The position numbers were made by a program, and so were the translations under genes. From assembly GCA_035578905.1 (NCBI GenBank), contig JAQJVL010000246.1, forward strand, positions 62,001 to 126,000: a stretch of 64,000 nt of DNA. Direction: 5' to 3'. The first letter of the stretch is position 1. The number at the start of each line of letters is the position of its first letter. This stretch comes from Stictocephala bisonia. Its lineage: Eukaryota > Arthropoda > Insecta > Hemiptera > Membracidae. The notes below the pieces were generated by a model, which saw only the letters and a list, made by a program, of their open reading frames with translations, was not told the origin of the DNA and did not search any database. Below, in pieces: positions 1 to 9,765 of this stretch.

Positions 1-800
1 TACGGGAAGTTATAACACACCCTAAATGAAAAACAGTCATGACAAGATAGAATAAACAAATTTATCTAAACATAAAATGTCACAAAAACAACATAAACAT
101 CTCATTAACCACAAAATTGAAACATTCAGAACAATCGCAATGTAATAAATAACATATGCAAGTGAAACGCCAACAAACACTGTAGCAATCAACAGACAAA
201 CTATTTCACGAACAAACTCCAGAAATCAACTACAAGTAAAACAAAGAGACGAATGACTGACAGGTTTAATTTGTTCTTAGTAATTTGATTATTTAGTATT
301 ATTTAGTATTTATTATAAACCAACAGATTTGCCTATTTTCAGTTAAATATTACGTAATGTGAAATTTTTTGTTTTTGCTTTGGTTTTCATGAAATTTAGC
401 ATTAAACATTTTAAACTGCCACAATTTTGAAACTGGTGAAAATATTGTTTTATATTTTTAGAGTATATTAGGTGATGTAAAGTTCAATATTCGTGTTATG
501 TTTCAAAACTATAACTAATACCGTTTAGGAGATGGTAATTTTTAAAGAAAACTCATACAGACAGATGTCAAACTAAGTGAGATAAGACACATCTTCGTAT
601 GAACTTTTTTGTTTGTTTTTACCTATATAATCATATCCTGAAGTGTTGCTCCACACTTCATAAATACCCTGTATATATAGAGAAGTTAACCCTAGTTTTA
701 GATGTACTGTTTATAAGTTTAAATCTGTGGTAGAGTTATAGACATTAAAGGACTTAATATGGAATGTAGCTTTAAACCACTTGAGGAGCTAACAATTGAC
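1..800. other. AT-rich non-coding stretch
   Basis: No gene, RNA or recognisable repeat family is visible. It holds only short low-complexity tracts, such as a doubled ATTTAGTATT near 290-312. I see nothing supporting function. Confidence 0.5.
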
Positions 801-804
801 CAAC

Positions 805-1643
805 ATATACGTGCTTGATGATCGGAGGTAACTATTGCATATCCACACCACGAACTAGTCTTTTCGCGTATATATGACTGAAAAAAACATACGTGCTTGA
901 TGAGCGGAGGTAACTATTGCACATCCACACCACGAACTAGTCTTTTCACGTATATATGACTGAAAAAAACATACGTGCTTGATGAGTGGAGGTAACTATT
1001 GCACATCCACACCACGAACTAATTTTGTCGTGTATACCTGTATATGACTGAAAAACATACATGCTTGATGAGCGGAAGTAACTATTGCACATCCACACCA
1101 CGTACTAATTTTGTCGTGTATACCTGTATATGACTGAAAAACATACATGCTTGATGAGCGGAAGTAACTATTGCACATCCACACCACGAACTAATTTTGT
1201 CGTGTATACCTGTATATGACTGAAAAACATACATGCTTGATGAGCGGAAGTAACTATTGCACATCCACACCACGTACTAATTTTGTCGTGTATACCTGTA
1301 TATGACTGAAAAACATACATGCTTGATGAGCGGAAGTAACTATTGCACATCCACACCACGAACTAATTTTGTCGTGTATACCTGTATATGACTGAAAAAC
1401 ACACATGCTTGATGAGCGGAAGTAACTATTGCACATCCACACCACGAACTAGTTTTGTCGTGTATACCTGTATATGACTGAAAAACATACGTGCTTGATG
1501 AGCGGAAATAACTATTGCACATCCACACCATGAACTAGTTTTGTCGCGTAGATATATCTGAAAAATATATACGTGCTTAAGGTGATAACTATTGCACATC
1601 CACACCACGAATTAGTTTTTTGCGTACATATGACTGAAAAAAT
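805..1643. repeat. Minisatellite, 82- then 86-bp unit, about 10-11 copies
   Basis: The phrase GCTTGATGA recurs at 813, 895, 977, 1063, 1149, 1235, 1321, 1407 and 1493, with a decayed copy at 1575. The first units are 82 bp apart, the middle ones 86 bp, and the last 82 bp. The 86-bp form has a TTTTGTCGTGTATACCTG segment where the outer units have TTTTCGCGTATA-like sequence. Inner units alternate between ACGAACTAA and ACGTACTAA, suggesting growth by duplication of a two-unit block. Open frames on the minus strand here are identical per unit and are a by-product of the repeat. Confidence 0.95.
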
Positions 1644-2305
1644 ACGCGATATGTGTATATAATCTAGAAAAACGTCGTACTAAATTAGAGTTGTAGAAAA
1701 TGAAAATTAACAGCTTGTTAATTTTATAAACAAGGATTATAGCTAGTTAAGAAATGCCACGTAAAATTGTTGTTTCAGATTTACATAAAAACATATCATG
1801 GAGTAATAAAATAATAGTCTGTGAAAACATGGCTTTTAAAAGAACAAGGCTCTTGTAGTGTGGATAAACGACGACAGACGACAACGTCCGCCGTCACTGT
1901 ATATTGTAATCAAAGTGAAAAAATTTGTTGAGTTTTCCATTTTATTATTTTTCATAATTCCTAAGTGGAAAAAGTGTATTCACAATATTTGACGACTTAT
2001 TTGTAGAACATTTTAATTTGATTTATATAATACGAGTATAGAAAAAATTATAACACTGTCAACAAATATATGTAAAAGAAATTGAAAAAACATACCGAAT
2101 AATATTTAACCTTTGTTGGGAAGTACACTTTAATCGATATAAAAACGTCACTACAGTTGTTTATTAAAGTAAGGCATATATAATGTATAAAATCAAGCAA
2201 TCTTCTCAACTTTCAAAATATAGTTGAAACATTAAAAATAAAATCGGTACTAAATCAAAACTTCTGTTTTATTTTCCTAAAAAATAAAAAATATAAAAAA
2301 AATTT
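1644..2305. other. AT-rich non-coding stretch
   Basis: No gene is visible. A small CG-rich patch at about 1867-1895 is a degenerate ACGACG run. Otherwise it is AT-rich sequence without recognisable features. Confidence 0.4.
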
Positions 2306-2311
2306 CACTCA

Positions 2312-2452
2312 CTCGCCAGTTTCCATGGACCTTCAGGTCTGCGCGTAAACTTCATTCAACGAGTGAAGTTCCGACCGTTGGCTCAGCGGGGATTCGAACC
2401 TTGGACCTTGCCCCCCGCAGTCCGAAGCCTGGGCCACCACACCAGCAAAAGA
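2312..2452 (-). repeat. tRNA-derived SINE-like element (minus strand)
   Basis: Read on the minus strand, a polymerase III box B (GGTTCGAATCCCC, 2388-2400) follows a box A-like TGGCCCAGG (about 2430-2440) at tRNA-like spacing. The sequence beyond box B contains an ACTTCA/TGAAGT hairpin. The body is not tRNA, so this is more likely a SINE head than a functional tRNA. GC content is well above the flanks. Confidence 0.5.
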
Positions 2453-2779
2453 TATACGCACGAATTATTTAAAATTATCGCCTTTACACCAGGCGTTAAT
2501 AATTACTGTACCTCCAATAAAGTGGTATATCAATAAAGTGGTATATCAATAGCTGAAATTGGAATTTAAACATGATAAAAGAACAGTCAACTCTTATTCT
2601 AAAGGTTGTGATATTGGAATCAAATAAAAGAATAAAACAGCGGAGGTAAGAGAGGATCAAACAAAGAAGGATTATTCTTTAAAATCCCTCAATTCCATTG
2701 ATCCTTTTAGTCCGATGAATACGCGGCATTTAATTAAATCATACAATACGATGGAGGCTCATTCAACAGCTCTAAGCGA

Positions 2780-2965
2780 ATATTTAGCTAAGTAAAACTG
2801 CCCCAGTTGGGGAAAATAGATAATACGGGGTTTTTATAGAGCTCAGGAGGTATTCTAGTAGTTTCATTAAAAATACAATCCGACAGATCTTGCTTCGCTA
2901 CGGAGTGGTTCCCTTCGCTTACTTGCCCTTCCCTGTGGTGCTTTCTAAAGCATTTGATAATCATA
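2780..2965 (-). repeat. Dispersed repeat F, copy 1
   Basis: The reverse complement of 2880-2950 matches 41170-41255: both carry GGGAAGGG, AAGCAAGCG or AAGTAAGCG, then CGAAGCAAG and CTGTCGG in the same order. The family is unidentified. The match only proves an interspersed repeat. Confidence 0.5.
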
Positions 2966-3199
2966 AGAGCTTAACTTGCTACCGTTATCCTAAATAACAA
3001 AGTTTTATTGACACAGAATACACTATATGCTTACTTTATTGGGTTGCAAAGTAGTGCAATCATATCAGAGTTAGCAACTTTAAACATTTCACAATTAAAA
3101 CCAAGTTAGCCAGGTTTATTTATGTTGTAGCTGTTAAAATAAATTATTAAATTAAAAATTAATGCCAATATTCTTACTCTGATAAAAAAAGGAAACATT

Positions 3200-3335
3200 C
3201 AGTTGATAACCTTTAAAAGTGAAATTTCTATGAATATTTTCTTAGTGGGTATTAATGATAGAAAAGCTAACTTCCTTCCAAATTTGATCAAAATCTGTTC
3301 AGTGGTTAAGGAAATTTCGTGATGAGTGAGTACGT
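3200..3335 (+). repeat. Possible retroelement 3' end fragment
   Basis: The stretch ending near 3330 (AAATTTGATCAAAATCTG, then TTCAGTGGTTAAGGAAATTTCG) resembles the 3' untranslated ends common in insect retroelements. No coding remnant is attached. The identification is tentative and rests on general resemblance. Confidence 0.25.
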
Positions 3336-3434
3336 AGTTTTTGGTTGTATATATTAAATTACAGCATCTCAATATAGACCACAGGAAAATATATTTATTT
3401 ACTTTTTCTTAAGTCGAAGATACGAGCTACTTTG

Positions 3435-3640
3435 GATTTCGAATAAGTGTGATGAGTGCAGATGAGCGAATGTATACATTTTTACAAACTAAGGCCGACT
3501 ATTCCTTATAAATAGTCATTATTTGATAGCCCAATGACAAATTAAAAGCCGGTGGCTATTTACGGAACTGTTTGGGATTGAGCAGATAACATTTAGATTA
3601 GTAAGCTGGGTTTAGAACCAACTACGCACCCAAAAAAAAA
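3435..3640 (-). repeat. SINE-B, diverged copy (minus strand)
   Basis: The reverse complement carries GCGTAGTTGGTT (box A region, near 3605-3617), a body matching 51060-51160, and the shared 3' tail with CTTAGTTTGTAAAAATG and CTCATC...CATCACAC near 3445-3500. It is a diverged relative of the copies at 50958 and 55404. Confidence 0.5.
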
Positions 3641-3699
3641 TATTTTACATTGAATTAAAAAAATAGGAAATAGACTAATTAATCTCTAGGAAATAGATG

Positions 3700-3905
3700 C
3701 AATGACACATTGCCTTTCTAGAAGGATTCCGACGTTATCGTAAGATAACGGCTTCAGGCAACATCAGGCGTGGCTGTTCATTGGATGGGTGACCGTCTGA
3801 GCGATCCCATCCTGTCTGCCCAGTGGTGGTTCGTAAATCAGCCCAGTCGTTGGTCCCCAGGTGTTATAGAGGGTTTTGGCTCTACCTTCACCTGGTAAAA
3901 TAAGA
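3700..3905 (+). repeat. 5S rRNA-derived SINE-like element
   Basis: The sequence TTGGATGGGTGACCG at 3781-3795 matches the conserved internal control region (box C) of eukaryotic 5S rRNA genes. The surrounding sequence (GGCGTGGCTGTTCA before it, GCGATCCCATCCTGTC after it) is not 5S rRNA, and the unit continues to about 3905. This is the pattern of a 5S-derived SINE rather than a 5S gene. Single copy in this window, so its boundaries are approximate. Confidence 0.5.
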
Positions 3906-4240
3906 CATACTGTAATTTTTGTTCAAATAAATTTTATTATGAAGTCTTATTTAAGTACTGTGATATCAGGTGTATTGGCTGCTGTCTGGTATAACATGAT
4001 TTACCTTGTAATAATTCAGCAAGCAATTGGTGTCTTAAACCTAAAATTGTCTTAAATGGGAATATTTTCTTCGTTACTTTATTAAAATTGAATATTTTTA
4101 CGGAAATCCAGGAATCACGGCTAGTATAAAATGAAACAGGTTTAAAATAATCACGGGTTTATCAGGAATACAAGTTGACGTGTGGATGTGACAAAACAAT
4201 TGTCACCCCTTAGTTAGCGACAAACCAATTACAGGTTTGT

Positions 4241-4275
4241 GACAATAGACAACCATGTGAAGTGTGTCTATTGTC
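4241..4275. repeat. Perfect 11-bp inverted repeat (hairpin)
   Basis: GACAATAGACA (4241-4251) and TGTCTATTGTC (4265-4275) are perfect inverted repeats around a 13-nt loop. Role unknown; no gene is adjacent, so it is probably incidental or a relic of an inverted-repeat element. Confidence 0.5.
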
Positions 4276-4579
4276 TAGTTAATACCAAAGTTACTAATAC
4301 AACGTCCGCAAACACTGGGAATATTTTTATTCGTGCTTTTATTTTAATTTTTTACTAGCAAAACTCGGCCATGCTTTGATTTTTCTTGACTTAAAGCCTT
4401 GATTATATACACCTACAATTGGTATTCCATCTAATAGAAATATTTGTGCCAGTACTTGGTTAGTTAGTGGGGCCCGCAACCACAGCTGGTTTAAACTGCA
4501 TTACATTTACATGGGACTACACTAGCGCTCTAAAACAGACAACTAAAACAGCTGATATTATGAGACTCAAATTTTTATA

Positions 4580-4745
4580 TTGCATGGGATTAAAACGCGA
4601 TCATCTGATCACAGTAACAAACTTACAGCATAAGTATGATTTGACCATAATTTGCACATAAATCAGCTGGTCACAGTAGCACTTTTTCAGCACTAATATT
4701 TATTTTTCAGACAGTAAAAATCGAGTATTTCAACACGTATAAATT
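4580..4745 (+). repeat. Dispersed repeat D, copy 1
   Basis: The elements CATCTGATCACAGTA, CAGCTGGTCACAGTAGCAC and TTTTTCAGCACTAATATTTATTTTC recur in order at 22690-22800 and 45670-45740. No coding capacity. Confidence 0.5.
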
Positions 4746-4939
4746 AATCATTTACTAAATAAAAACATTAAATCAATTCTTCAATTTATTTATAATTCTG
4801 TTTGATCTTTTTTCTGGTTATTTGTTTACACAGTCGCTTTTCATGATTTGTTACATATGAAAAAGTATTATCACTACAGACTTCTTAATAAAGAGTTAGG
4901 TTATGTTCATTAATCTAATACTAATATATATTGATCAGA

Positions 4940-5175
4940 GTTCCATTTACCATATGACAGAGTTGTATCACAGCTGATAGATTACAAACGCCACCTCCCT
5001 TGTGTTGGAGATAACAATCAGTGAGACAGCCTTTGTGCTGATTGCCAGCTGCTCAACAATCAGTGCCTATTGATCTTGTGGCAACAGCAGGGTTCAGTGC
5101 TAAGTCACTGTCTCTGTGACGTCTGACAAACAAATCATCACTTTGATGAGGCGGAGCCCTTCACCATCCTTCAAT
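4940..5175. other. GC-richer unassigned block
   Basis: This block is richer in GC than its surroundings and lacks any long open frame or known repeat motif. It contains AGTGAGACAG near 5020 and a loosely complementary CTGTCTCTG near 5108. I cannot assign it; it could be an old repeat or a conserved non-coding segment. Confidence 0.3.
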
Positions 5176-5274
5176 ATCCTGAACTATTGATAGTCTTAGT
5201 ACTGAAATAAATAAAATGGTAAATAGTTTTTAATCAGCCATATTTATTATTTTAACTCATAATTCATCATTAAA

Positions 5275-5500
5275 ACGACGATCAAGAAGTATGGGTGAAT
5301 ATGAGGAGTATATAAGTGTGATGAGTGTAGATGAATTAGTGTAGTCATTGTTACTAACTAAAATTGACTGTTGAATTTAAAGAGCCATTTATTAATATAC
5401 CAACGGCCAGGACAACTAAAGTACCTGAAGTTTTACGTGGAATCCTAACCACGTAGTATAAGTCTGATTTCCAGCTAATTGACAAACCTTATTAGTGTAT
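5275..5500 (-). repeat. Dispersed repeat A, partial copy (minus strand)
   Basis: Shares with copies at 27001 and 63672 the ordered blocks TATGGGTGAATATGAGG, GATGAGTGTAGATGA, GTAGTCATTGTTACTAACTA, GGCCAGGACAACTAA, TACGTGGAATCC and ACCACGTAGTATAAGTCTGA. Non-coding and truncated at its 5' side. Confidence 0.65.
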
Positions 5501-5849
5501 TCAGATCGTAATTATAGTTCTTAAAAAACCACTTATTAATTAATTAAATTCTCTTTTTTCAATCCAAAAAGTTCTTTAAACACCTGCCTTCATAACCTAA
5601 AAGTTACAATAACTATTACTTTAGAGCATATTTTGCATATAAAATTAGAATTTATTCGAGTTTGAACTTCAATTGATTTATCATAAACGTCTAAACATTG
5701 AATTATTATATAATGTATTTTAATGCTAAGTAAATTAATTTTGTAAACCATAAAATATCATTAATAGGACTCTTTTATTTGTATTTTAGAGGCATTGTTT
5801 TTTTAAGATACCAATACAGCAATATTGTTATTAAATAAATGATAACAGT

Positions 5850-6072
5850 AATCGGCCTATGGCCGAGCGGTCTAAGGCGTCAGGACATTGAGCTTGGTAT
5901 AGGAGGAGACCTGGTTCGAATCTGGCCTAGACTCGAAAATTTATCAATAATATTCACCTTCTACTGTACTGGTTCTCCCCCTTACTCTGTGTGAATAAGT
6001 TCCCCGCACAGATCAATAGTCTATGAGGAATGGGCAGAGGAAGGAGGTCGGCCTCTCTTTAAAAAAAAAGTC
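5850..6072 (+). repeat. SINE-1, full-length copy, tRNA-Leu-like head
   Basis: The head contains a class II tRNA box A (TGGCCGAGCGGTCTAAGGCG, 5862-5881) and a box B (GGTTCGAATCT, about 5913-5923). A 130-bp non-tRNA body follows, containing CCCCCTTACTCTGTGTGAAT and CAATAGTCTATGAGGAATGG, and it ends in an A tract (6060-6070). Homologous copies lie at 18790/20380 (split), 35880 and 58590/59589 (split). This is typical SINE architecture: pol III promoter head, body, A-rich tail. Being non-coding, it would depend on a LINE for retrotransposition. Confidence 0.8.
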
Positions 6073-6170
6073 AGTTTCCTTAGTTGATACGCTTAATGCT
6101 TAGTCATCATTGCTATGGCAAATGCTAAATGACAGTTATGGTTGAATATATTAATTTTATTTATTTATTT

Positions 6171-7240
6171 TTGGAGACTTTATCCAACGGTATTGTCAAT
6201 AATACATCAAGATTGTTTATTCTACCCGAAGTTGACTTCTCAGAACACTGCCTCGTGTTTTGGAGACTTTATCCAACGGTATTGTCAATAATACATCAAG
6301 ATTGTTTATTCTACCCAAAGTTGACTTCTCAGAACACTGCCTCGTGTTTTGGAGACTTTATCCAACGGTATTGTCAATAATACATCAAGATTGTTTATTC
6401 TACCCAAAGTTGACTTCTCAGAACACTGCCTCGTGTTTTGGAGACTTTATCCAACGGTATTGTCAATAATACATCAAGATTGTTTATTCTACCCAAAGTT
6501 GACTTCTCAGAACACTGCCTCGTGTTTTGGAGACTTTATCCAACGGTATTGTCAATAATACATCAAGATTGTTTATTCTACTCAAAGTTGACTTCTCAGA
6601 ACACTGCCTCGTGTTTTGGAGACTTTATCCAACGGTATTGTCAATAATACATCAAGATTGTTTATTCTACCCGAAGTTGACTTCTCAGAACACTGCCTCG
6701 TGTTTTGGAGACTTTATCCAACGGTATTGTCAATAATACATCAAGATTGTTTATTCTACTCAAAGTTGACTTCTCAGAACACTGCCTCGTGTTTTGGAGA
6801 CTTTATCCAACGGTATTGTCAATAATACATCAAGATTGTTTATTCTACCCGAAGTTGACTTCTCAGAACACTGCCTCGTGTTTTGGAGACTTTATCCAAC
6901 GGTATTGTCAATAATACATCAAGATTGTTTATTCTACCCAAAGTTGACTTCTCAGAACACTGCCTCGTGTTTTGGAGACTTTATCCAACGGTATTGTCAA
7001 TAATACATCAAGATTGTTTATTCTACCCGAAGTTGACTTCTCAGAACACTGCCTCGTGTTTTGGAGACTTTATCCAACGGTATTGTCAATAATACATCAA
7101 GATTGTTTATTCTACCCAAAGTTGACTTCTCAGAACACTGCCTCGTGTTTTGGAGACTTTATCCAACGGTATTGTCAATAATACATCAAGATTGTTTATT
7201 CTACCCAAAGTTGACTTCTCAGAACACTGCCTCGTGTTTT
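6171..7240. repeat. Minisatellite, 89-bp unit, 12 copies
   Basis: Twelve almost identical 89-bp units start at 6171 and repeat without length change to 7240. Nearly all variation is at one site: CCCGAAG, CCCAAAG or CTCAAAG. From the fifth copy these variants alternate, suggesting a 178-bp dimer as the amplified block. Because 89 is not a multiple of three, each unit opens the same 69-residue frame again; this is not a gene. Confidence 0.97.
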
Positions 7241-7264
7241 GTTTTTCTGTTGTAAAAGAGGTTT

Positions 7265-7480
7265 TGATACTTTAATCATGTCAAAGGGAGGAGCCTGTTT
7301 TCACATTCTAGTCATGTTTCACATCAGCTTTATGCGGTACGTAATGTAAACAGTGTGGAAATCCCGGTCCCAAACTCTGGGGGTAGGGGAGGGGGGAGGG
7401 GACGGAGGGGAGAAGTATATGAGTATACTTGCTGCTTGTATTGGTGTTTGGTCGGCTTGATGACTTACAACTGTAGTGTT
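7265..7480 (-). repeat. Dispersed repeat E, copy 1
   Basis: The reverse complement contains the family E core (AGCTGATGTGAAACATGACTA, 7311-7331 inverted, shown here as its parts AGCTGATG, AACATGACTAGAATGTGAAA). It is followed by G-rich sequence and GTTTGGTCGGCTTG (7446-7459), comparable to copies at 24955, 32040 and 38810. The 89-residue frame at 7355-7624 starts in this repeat and is not supported as a gene. Confidence 0.5.
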
Positions 7481-7985
7481 TGTCCAAGCTCTAATATTCC
7501 ATGTGGACTCAACAGTTTTGAATTATATTACGTCAAACAAATTCCTTCATTTTACATTCTGTACGGTGTTTACCTTACGGCCTCCCCCTATTATGGGCTA
7601 CCCTTCTGTATTATGGGTCCCTAATTGTGAATAGCCAAACTAGAATTGGCATTACATAGATTGAAAATACTTCATTGCAACTAATTATAGAAAGTAAAGC
7701 CTTTTTATGTAATGAAATACCAACTATTTCTGTTTCCAAATAAGCGATGTCATATTTAAATCAAGTTATACATTTAATCAAATTAAACTACCATTTTATT
7801 TCTAATGAAATTTTAATACTATAAATTTGGCGTTAAAAGAGATGGTGAGGGTCTTAGACACAGCCTTAAAAAAATTTACCTTAATTTTAAATATTGTTTG
7901 ACATTTATTAAAAGGTAAGAGAAATCTCTAATACATTTTGATAACATACACCCTCCCCCCCCTACAAAGATCATTAGGTCATCAG
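7481..7985. other. AT-rich non-coding stretch
   Basis: No gene or repeat family recognised. A short C-run (CCTCCCCCCCC) precedes the next minisatellite at about 7952. Confidence 0.4.
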
Positions 7986-8940
7986 GGAACGGCTACAAGG
8001 TTTTAGGTCCCACCCTACCGTACAAGTCTCAAAAAGGAACAGCTACAAGGTTTTAAGTCCCTCCCTACAAGACAAGTTTCAAAAGGGAACAGCTACAAGG
8101 TTTTAGGTTCCTTCCTACAGGACAAGTCTCAAAAGGGAACAGCTACAAGGATTTAGATCCCACCCTACGAGACAAGTCTCAAAAGGGAAAAGCTATAAGA
8201 TTTCTAGGTCCCACCCAACCGGACAAGTCTAAAAATGGAACAGCTATAAAGTTTCTTGGTCCCACCCAACCGGAAAAGTCTAAAAAGAAAACAGCTATAA
8301 GGTTTTAGGTCCCATCCTACTAAACAAGTCTCAAAAGGGAACAGCTACAAGGTTTTAGGTCCCTCCCTACAGGACAAATCTCAAAAGGAAACAGCTACAA
8401 GGTTCTAGGTCCCAACAAACCGGACAAATCTCAAAAGGGAATAGCTACAAGGTTATAGGTCCCACCCAACCGGACAAGTCTAATAAGGGAACAGCTAGAA
8501 GGTTTCTAGGTCCCACCTAACCAGACATGTCTAAAAATGGAACAGCTACAAGGTTACTAGGTCCCACCCAACCAGACAAATCTCAAAAGGGAATAGCTAC
8601 AAGGTTCTAGGTCCCACCCACCCGGAAAAATCTCAAAAGGGGTACAGCTACAAGGTTCTAGGTCCCACCCAACCGGACAAGTCTCAAAAGGGAACAGCTA
8701 CAAGGTTCTAGGTCCCACCCAACCGGACAAATCTCAAAAGGGGTACAGCTACAAGGTTCTAGGTCCCACCCAACCGGACAAGTCTCAAAAGAGAACAGCT
8801 ACAAGGTTCTAGGTCCCACCCAACCAGACAAGTCTAAAAAGAGAACAGCTACAAGGTTCTAGGTCCCACCCAACCAGACAAGTCTAAAAAGGGAAAAGCT
8901 ACAGGGTTCTAGGTCCCACCCAACCGGACAAGTCTCAAAT
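7986..8940. repeat. Minisatellite, ~50-bp unit, about 19 copies
   Basis: The unit is GGAACAGCTACAAGG, TTCTAGGTCCCACCC, AACCGGACAAGTCTCAAAAG (joined, 50 bp). Units are 50-52 bp. The left end is more diverged (CCCTCCCTACAGGAC forms) than the right end (CCCACCCAACCGGAC forms), so the right side looks younger. No coding capacity. Confidence 0.95.
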
Positions 8941-9765
8941 GGCAGCAGATAAGAAGTCATATAATAGTCGTAATACTACTGAATATTGTATTTTTTGTTG
9001 TTGACACAATTGTACAATGTATTATTTATTAACTAACTGTTAAATAAAGAGATTTTGAATCTATTACACAATTATGACTCAAGAGTCCATGTTTTCCAAA
9101 AACATGGGTTTCGGTACTTCCATAAAGTCTGTATATCTTTTATTAATTTTACAAAAACATTAATAACTCAAGAATAGTTTAACTGACCGACTTAAAATTT
9201 TGCACAATTCTTAATATTAACATTGTGTAAGGGGAGAAAAAACTAATAATTAAAATAACCATTGAGTTATCTTCAGCCTTAATAACTGAAGAAATTAAGA
9301 GTTGTTAAACGAATATTTCTTTACAATATATTTAGAGTTAAAAGTTTTAAATGACCACCATTTTAAATAGCTAAGGTTATCTCGACGGCTATATATGTAT
9401 ATATATATATATATTTAGTAATGGTGATCTACAAACCTCTCCAAGGCGAGAGATTCATTAAATAAAGTATAGATCGTCTTATTTCTGCGTCGTAACATTT
9501 AATTTTTAATTAAATACTAACTAAAACATTCATTAACGGGTTTAATCAGTTTCATAGCCGCCAGTAACATTATCGGCTTTATACTGATTACAGCAATACG
9601 CGGTAAACACAGACAAAGTTAATAACATCATCTTAAGTACTGTTTGAATTACACGTCAATATTTTGCAATACCTTTCATTACGCGTGAAATTTCAAAATC
9701 GGTACCTGGTACATACCATTGTGTGGTGAGTAACGAACCAGAGTAGTTTTTTAAAAGCACGATTA
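8941..9765. other. AT-rich stretch with a (TA)n tract
   Basis: No gene seen. A dinucleotide TA tract lies at about 9392-9413. The rest has no family recognisable from this window. Confidence 0.4.

Noticed and set aside
996..1608. Six overlapping 60-63-codon minus-strand frames
   Set aside because: Products of the 86-bp tandem repeat, the same peptide each time.
805..1643. CRISPR array
   Set aside because: The whole unit is repeated, including what would be spacers; no unique spacers exist. The same holds for the other arrays, and the genome is eukaryotic.
3781..3795. 5S rRNA gene
   Set aside because: Only the box C block matches; the sequences on both sides are not 5S rRNA.
6129..7255. Chain of overlapping 69-83-codon frames
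   Set aside because: Identical frames recur every 89 bp because of the minisatellite; each overlaps the next in another frame.
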